Source: Parachlamydiales bacterium (GTDB lineage Bacteria; Chlamydiota; Chlamydiia; Chlamydiales; Rhabdochlamydiaceae). From it: a DNA stretch of 64,000 bases. The notes beneath the pieces are model-generated. The model ran no database searches and was not told the origin of the DNA. It worked only from the letters and a program-made list of their open reading frames with translations. The stretch is taken from the NCBI GenBank assembly GCA_020053915.1, contig JAGVMG010000053.1, positions 43,617 to 107,616 on the forward strand, in the 5' to 3' direction. The translations under genes and the position numbers were made by a program. Numbering within the stretch: position 1 is the stretch's first letter; every line of letters begins with the position of its first letter. This document shows, piece after piece, positions 61,156 to 64,000 of this stretch.

Positions 61156-62118
61156 ATGTCCATCCTCCTTGTCATCCTGATGTATGCCACTTGGTCCAGC
61201 GTCTTTTCTTTAGGAAAAATCGCACTAAGCTATGCGCCCCCTCTCTTTCTGACAGGAGCCAGGATGACCATTGCAGGACTCATATTACTCGCCTTCATTG
61301 CCTGCACGAAGCGTTCGAGCTTTAAACTCTCCTTGAAACAGATCGCTTCGATCGGCCTTCTCGCCTTCTTCTGTATCTATCTGACAAACACCTTGGAATT
61401 CTGGGGCTTACAATACTTAACTGCCGCAAAGACCTGCTTCATCTACAGCCTCTCCCCCTTCTTTGCTGCCCTCTTTTCCTACCTTCACTTCGGCGAAAAA
61501 ATGAACGGCCGCAAATGGATCGGCCTTGGCATCGGCTTTGTCGGTTTTATCCCCGTCCTCCTCACGCAAACTGGCACCGAAGATCTTCTCAATGCCTTTA
61601 GCTTTTTCTCTTGGCCCACCCTCGCCATCATCGGAGCCGCGCTCTTTTCCGTTTACGGCTGGGTGCTCTTACGGCTCATGGTCAAAGATCAAGCCCTCTC
61701 TCCCCTCATGGCCAATGGAGGCAGCATGCTCATCGGCGGAGTTCTCGCCTTTGTTCACTCTTTCTTTGTCGAATCCTGGAACCCAATTCCCGTCGCAGCT
61801 GCCAGCATCGCCCCTTTCATGAAGTGGACCCTCATCATGACAGTTCTCTACAACCTCATCTGCTATAACCTCTACGGTGTCCTGCTCAAACGCTTTACCG
61901 CCACCTTCCTTTCCTTCGTCGGCCTCTTAAGCCCCATTTTCGCCTCCCTAAACGGCTGGATCTTTTTAAACGAGCCGCTCTCCCCCGTCATCCTCATGTC
62001 GACCGGAGTCGTCTCCCTCGGCCTCTGGATTGTCTACCAAGCCGAACTCAAACAAGGTTATATCGTCTCCTCTAAGGCGGCAGCACCTGCCTCTGCAGAA
62101 CCTACCAGCCAAAGATAA
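61156..62118 (+). CDS. DMT-superfamily (EamA) transporter, candidate SAM/SAH carrier
   Basis: 320 residues with ten predicted membrane helices in two EamA repeats (~1-135 and 150-295). It starts with MSILLVILMYATWSSVFSLG; the second repeat ends with LLSPIFASLNGWIFLNEPLS, the usual EamA C-terminal motif. The chlamydial S-adenosylmethionine/S-adenosylhomocysteine transporter (CTL0843 in C. trachomatis L2) belongs to this superfamily with a similar start; I assign that role only as likely. No Shine-Dalgarno is obvious. Monocistronic. Confidence 0.72.
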   Translation: MSILLVILMYATWSSVFSLGKIALSYAPPLFLTGARMTIAGLILLAFIACTKRSSFKLSLKQIASIGLLAFFCIYLTNTLEFWGLQYLTAAKTCFIYSLSPFFAALFSYLHFGEKMNGRKWIGLGIGFVGFIPVLLTQTGTEDLLNAFSFFSWPTLAIIGAALFSVYGWVLLRLMVKDQALSPLMANGGSMLIGGVLAFVHSFFVESWNPIPVAAASIAPFMKWTLIMTVLYNLICYNLYGVLLKRFTATFLSFVGLLSPIFASLNGWIFLNEPLSPVILMSTGVVSLGLWIVYQAELKQGYIVSSKAAAPASAEPTSQR

Positions 62119-62414
62119 GTTCTAGCTGGAACGATCTTAGGCTATATAATTCAAATTTAACATGTTTTTAAGCACATTCCTAACTTGCTGCAAACAAATT
62201 TGTTAAATTAAAAAAATCATTAATTTATTAGTGAAAATCACACCAGTGAAAAGTGTCTAGGCATAGCACAAAAGCTATTAGCCAACTGCCCATGAGAGCA
62301 CCTTCTAAATGAGGGTATGCCGAGCGTTCAAATGTTGGCGGACACGTACTTTTTAGCTATAGAGATGCTGCTGCAAGGGCTATTTATCATGAAACGCATT
62401 CGATAAGTTGAAGT
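62119..62414. other. 296-bp intergenic stretch, no gene identified
   Basis: AT-rich to ~62250, then a distinctly more GC-balanced segment (62255-62400) unlike the other spacers here. It contains GGCATA (62260-62265) and its complement TATGCC (62316-62321) and smaller pairings, so an RNA structure is possible. No tRNA, tmRNA or 6S consensus was recognised; short frames on either strand are broken by stops. It could be a decayed gene or insertion-element end. Confidence 0.3.
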
Positions 62415-63659
62415 TCAAAGACCCTTCGATACCAATTTAAGTGCCTTCCTCAACGTTTTTGCATTTTTACGTCTAGCGCAGTTGGTTTTGCCCCAGGTAA
62501 TCTTTTCTAAACCATCATATTTCATTAATTCGACAAATTTCAAATACACCGCCCCACGAATACTCGAATGAAATCCATTGAGTTCAGATCTAAACGATTC
62601 TTTATACTCTTTCTTAGACAATGACTTCATTACTTTAACAGCGTCGCGAAGCTGCATTAATTTCATCGACGGAGAAAGAAGCTTAGGCTCAGATAAAAAT
62701 AAGCTCAAATCTAGAGGTGGCGGTAAATCAGACGTCGAGAACGCACTTGAGCTGACTGAAGTCGTTTCGCGCGACGAAGAACTGGATGATGAAGAACTTG
62801 AAGAGGAGGAGGAACTGCCTGATGAAGGAAATGAAAAACCGCTAGGTAATAAACTAGAACTTGATGAAACAAAATCTGCAGATATTCTAGAACCGACATA
62901 TTTAAGTCTCAAAGCATCAAGTTCTGAACGACGTTCACTTTCTTTCTTTTCTTTCACTTCTTTAGCAAAACGTTGCGTCAAATCTGAAATACGCCGACTC
63001 ACACGAACTAATAGGGTAAAGCGAGCACCCATAACATTGGTCTCTATGCGAAGATCACTAGCCAAATTCCAAACTCTCTGAAAACTCTCATAATCTTGAG
63101 GACGAATACCACCACCCAATCGTAACACTGCACTGAAATCCTCATTACATAAATGTACTTTACCTTGAAAGGATTCGATCTCAGAAATAAAGGATTGTAA
63201 TTGGTAAGATAATTTTTCATATACCTCTGGATTCTTTCTGACATCATCCATTTTTATAGATGTCAAAACAGAAGCCGCACTGTATAACAAATCCAATTGT
63301 TTTTGGAGATAAATTGAATCATCCACAAGAAACTCATTTTTAAGCGCGAATTTGTATTCGGGCGAAAAATTATACTGTAACCAAGCGTTATGCGCCGCGC
63401 TTGAAAAAGGAACTGCAACAGCACGTGCAAAGAGCGCTGAACATACTTTAACAGGATCGTATGTAATAGGTGTATACGAAATAGCCGCTATTGTTGGTGG
63501 AGATGGTTGAGACACAATTGATGTGGATGCAGGACCATATGAGCCTGAAGATGGACCAGGAGATTGTGGAGCGCTAGAAGATGTTGCGTAGCTATAGGCT
63601 GCGCCAGCAGATGGGTTATAGCCAACTGGGTAAAGACCAGAACCAGGGATAAAACTCAT
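62415..63659 (-). CDS. Orphan protein with poly-serine tract
   Basis: 414 residues. A Ser/Pro/Gly/Tyr-rich, disordered N-terminus (1-65), a helical middle (70-255), a nearly pure serine run at ~275-296 followed by a Ser/Pro-rich linker, and a basic helical C-terminus with LRKALKLVSKGL. No signal peptide, membrane helix or known domain. GAGG 7 bases before the ATG. The serine codons vary (TCC, TCT, TCA, AGT), so the tract is under selection or old rather than a fresh microsatellite. It could be a type III secreted protein. Confidence 0.68.
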   Translation of the reverse strand: MSFIPGSGLYPVGYNPSAGAAYSYATSSSAPQSPGPSSGSYGPASTSIVSQPSPPTIAAISYTPITYDPVKVCSALFARAVAVPFSSAAHNAWLQYNFSPEYKFALKNEFLVDDSIYLQKQLDLLYSAASVLTSIKMDDVRKNPEVYEKLSYQLQSFISEIESFQGKVHLCNEDFSAVLRLGGGIRPQDYESFQRVWNLASDLRIETNVMGARFTLLVRVSRRISDLTQRFAKEVKEKKESERRSELDALRLKYVGSRISADFVSSSSSLLPSGFSFPSSGSSSSSSSSSSSSSSSRETTSVSSSAFSTSDLPPPLDLSLFLSEPKLLSPSMKLMQLRDAVKVMKSLSKKEYKESFRSELNGFHSSIRGAVYLKFVELMKYDGLEKITWGKTNCARRKNAKTLRKALKLVSKGL

Positions 63660-63723
63660 AAAATAACCTCTATTACATTCAGAATTTCCAATACAAACAA
63701 TAAATTAATTAGTTTCGAAATAT

Positions 63724-63753
63724 ATTTTACAGCATATTATCAATTAATCGCAA
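63724..63753 (-). promoter_or_regulatory. Possible promoter for the poly-serine protein gene
   Basis: TTGCGA (63748-63753), 18 bp spacer, TAAAAT (63724-63729) on the minus strand; leader of ~60 bases. The rest of 63660-63904 shows nothing else. Confidence 0.4.
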
Positions 63754-63904
63754 CTACATAATTGCAAAATAAACACAATTACACAAAGCACTGATTATTA
63801 GTATATTAGAAACATAAAAGAGTCTCGCACACAGAAATATGAAAGTAATGAGTGGGTAATTGAAAGACTAAACGCATTCACTAGCGCTCATGCCGCAAAT
63901 CAGC

Positions 63905-63939
63905 AAAAAAAAAGCCTCAAGTGGTTACCCACTTGAGGC
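63905..63939 (-). terminator. Rho-independent terminator of the rRNA operon
   Basis: Arms gcctcaagtgg/ccacttgaggc (63914-63924, 63929-63939), 4-base loop, followed on the minus strand by nine T. Eleven bases beyond the 5S 3' end. Confidence 0.9.
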
Positions 63940-63949
63940 GAATGAAAAA

Positions 63950-64000
63950 CTTGGCGGCGACCTACTCTCCCACACTCTTGTGCGTAGTACCATCGGCGAG
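63950..64000 (-). rRNA. rrf: 5S ribosomal RNA, 3' part (cut by window edge)
   Basis: Read on the minus strand, the sequence has CCGATGGTACTA and GGGAGAGTAGGTCGCCGCCAAG, the conserved 3' end of bacterial 5S rRNA. The remaining ~65 bases and presumably the 23S gene lie beyond the right edge. Confidence 0.92.

Noticed and set aside
62119..62414. tRNA, tmRNA or 6S RNA gene
   Set aside because: No cloverleaf, no TTCGA-type T-loop with CCA end, and no 6S-like bubble could be found.
62578..63081. 167-residue acidic frame opposite the poly-serine gene, with a run of glutamates
   Set aside because: The glutamate run is just the complement of the serine codons; the minus-strand frame is longer and has a ribosome-binding site.

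Overview
The window looks like a chromosomal segment of an environmental chlamydia (order Parachlamydiales, possibly near Waddlia or the Criblamydiaceae). The evidence is gene order and gene content. The minus-strand run rpmE-prfA-prmC-ffh-rpsP-trmD matches the Chlamydia trachomatis block CT022-CT027. The set lptF/lptG, tilS, ftsH, pnp, rpsO, tadA matches CT838-CT844, and hflX plus a PhnP-like hydrolase matches CT379-CT380 (CT numbers recalled, not looked up). FtsH has the enlarged size (about 900 residues) seen in chlamydiae. Citrate synthase, absent from the pathogenic Chlamydia, is present in an mdh-gltA operon. There are two outer-membrane proteins of the Legionella Lpg1974/MOMP-like family, known to be expanded in Waddlia. 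A partial 5S rRNA closes the right edge, so an rRNA operon lies beyond it on the minus strand.

Layout. 1-6467 is translation and RNA housekeeping. 6728-8842 is pnp. 8880-14848 is an accessory insertion between pnp and ftsH: two oligopeptide-binding proteins, one fused to a large unknown domain, and an AbiE-like nucleotidyltransferase/winged-helix pair. 15022-23510 holds ftsH, tilS, the LPS-export permease pair lptF-lptG, a PAP2 phosphatase and an M32 carboxypeptidase. 23704-26994 holds an orphan coiled-coil protein, a thioesterase, a membrane-anchored PTPMT1-like phosphatase and rplM-rpsI. 27137-39275 holds miaB, a GH63-type glucosidase, an outer-membrane protein, two orphan genes (one resembling a clan-CE cysteine protease effector), ligA and glgB. 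39356-45642 is a second accessory stretch: a HigBA/RelE-type toxin-antitoxin, a large protein resembling the clostridial-toxin glycosyltransferases that is flanked by a direct repeat, and the mtaB operon. 45762-50444 has marC, a frameshifted ATPase pseudogene, radC, hflX and a PhnP-like hydrolase. 50544-55764 is a two-partner secretion locus (tpsB-tpsA). 55742-62118 has an oxidoreductase, membrane proteins, gltA, mdh and a DMT transporter. 62415-64000 has a serine-rich orphan protein and the 5S rRNA end.

How they fit together. Several enzymes here consume S-adenosylmethionine (TrmD, PrmC, MiaB, MtaB), and the DMT transporter resembles the chlamydial SAM/SAH carrier. GlgB points to glycogen metabolism, with the GH63-like enzyme a possible companion. 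LptF/LptG, PAP2, the two outer-membrane proteins and the TpsA/TpsB pair concern the envelope. Three or four orphan proteins (the CE-clan candidate, the glycosyltransferase candidate, the coiled-coil protein and the poly-serine protein) have features of secreted host-interaction proteins. No CRISPR array, complete insertion sequence or tRNA gene was recognised.
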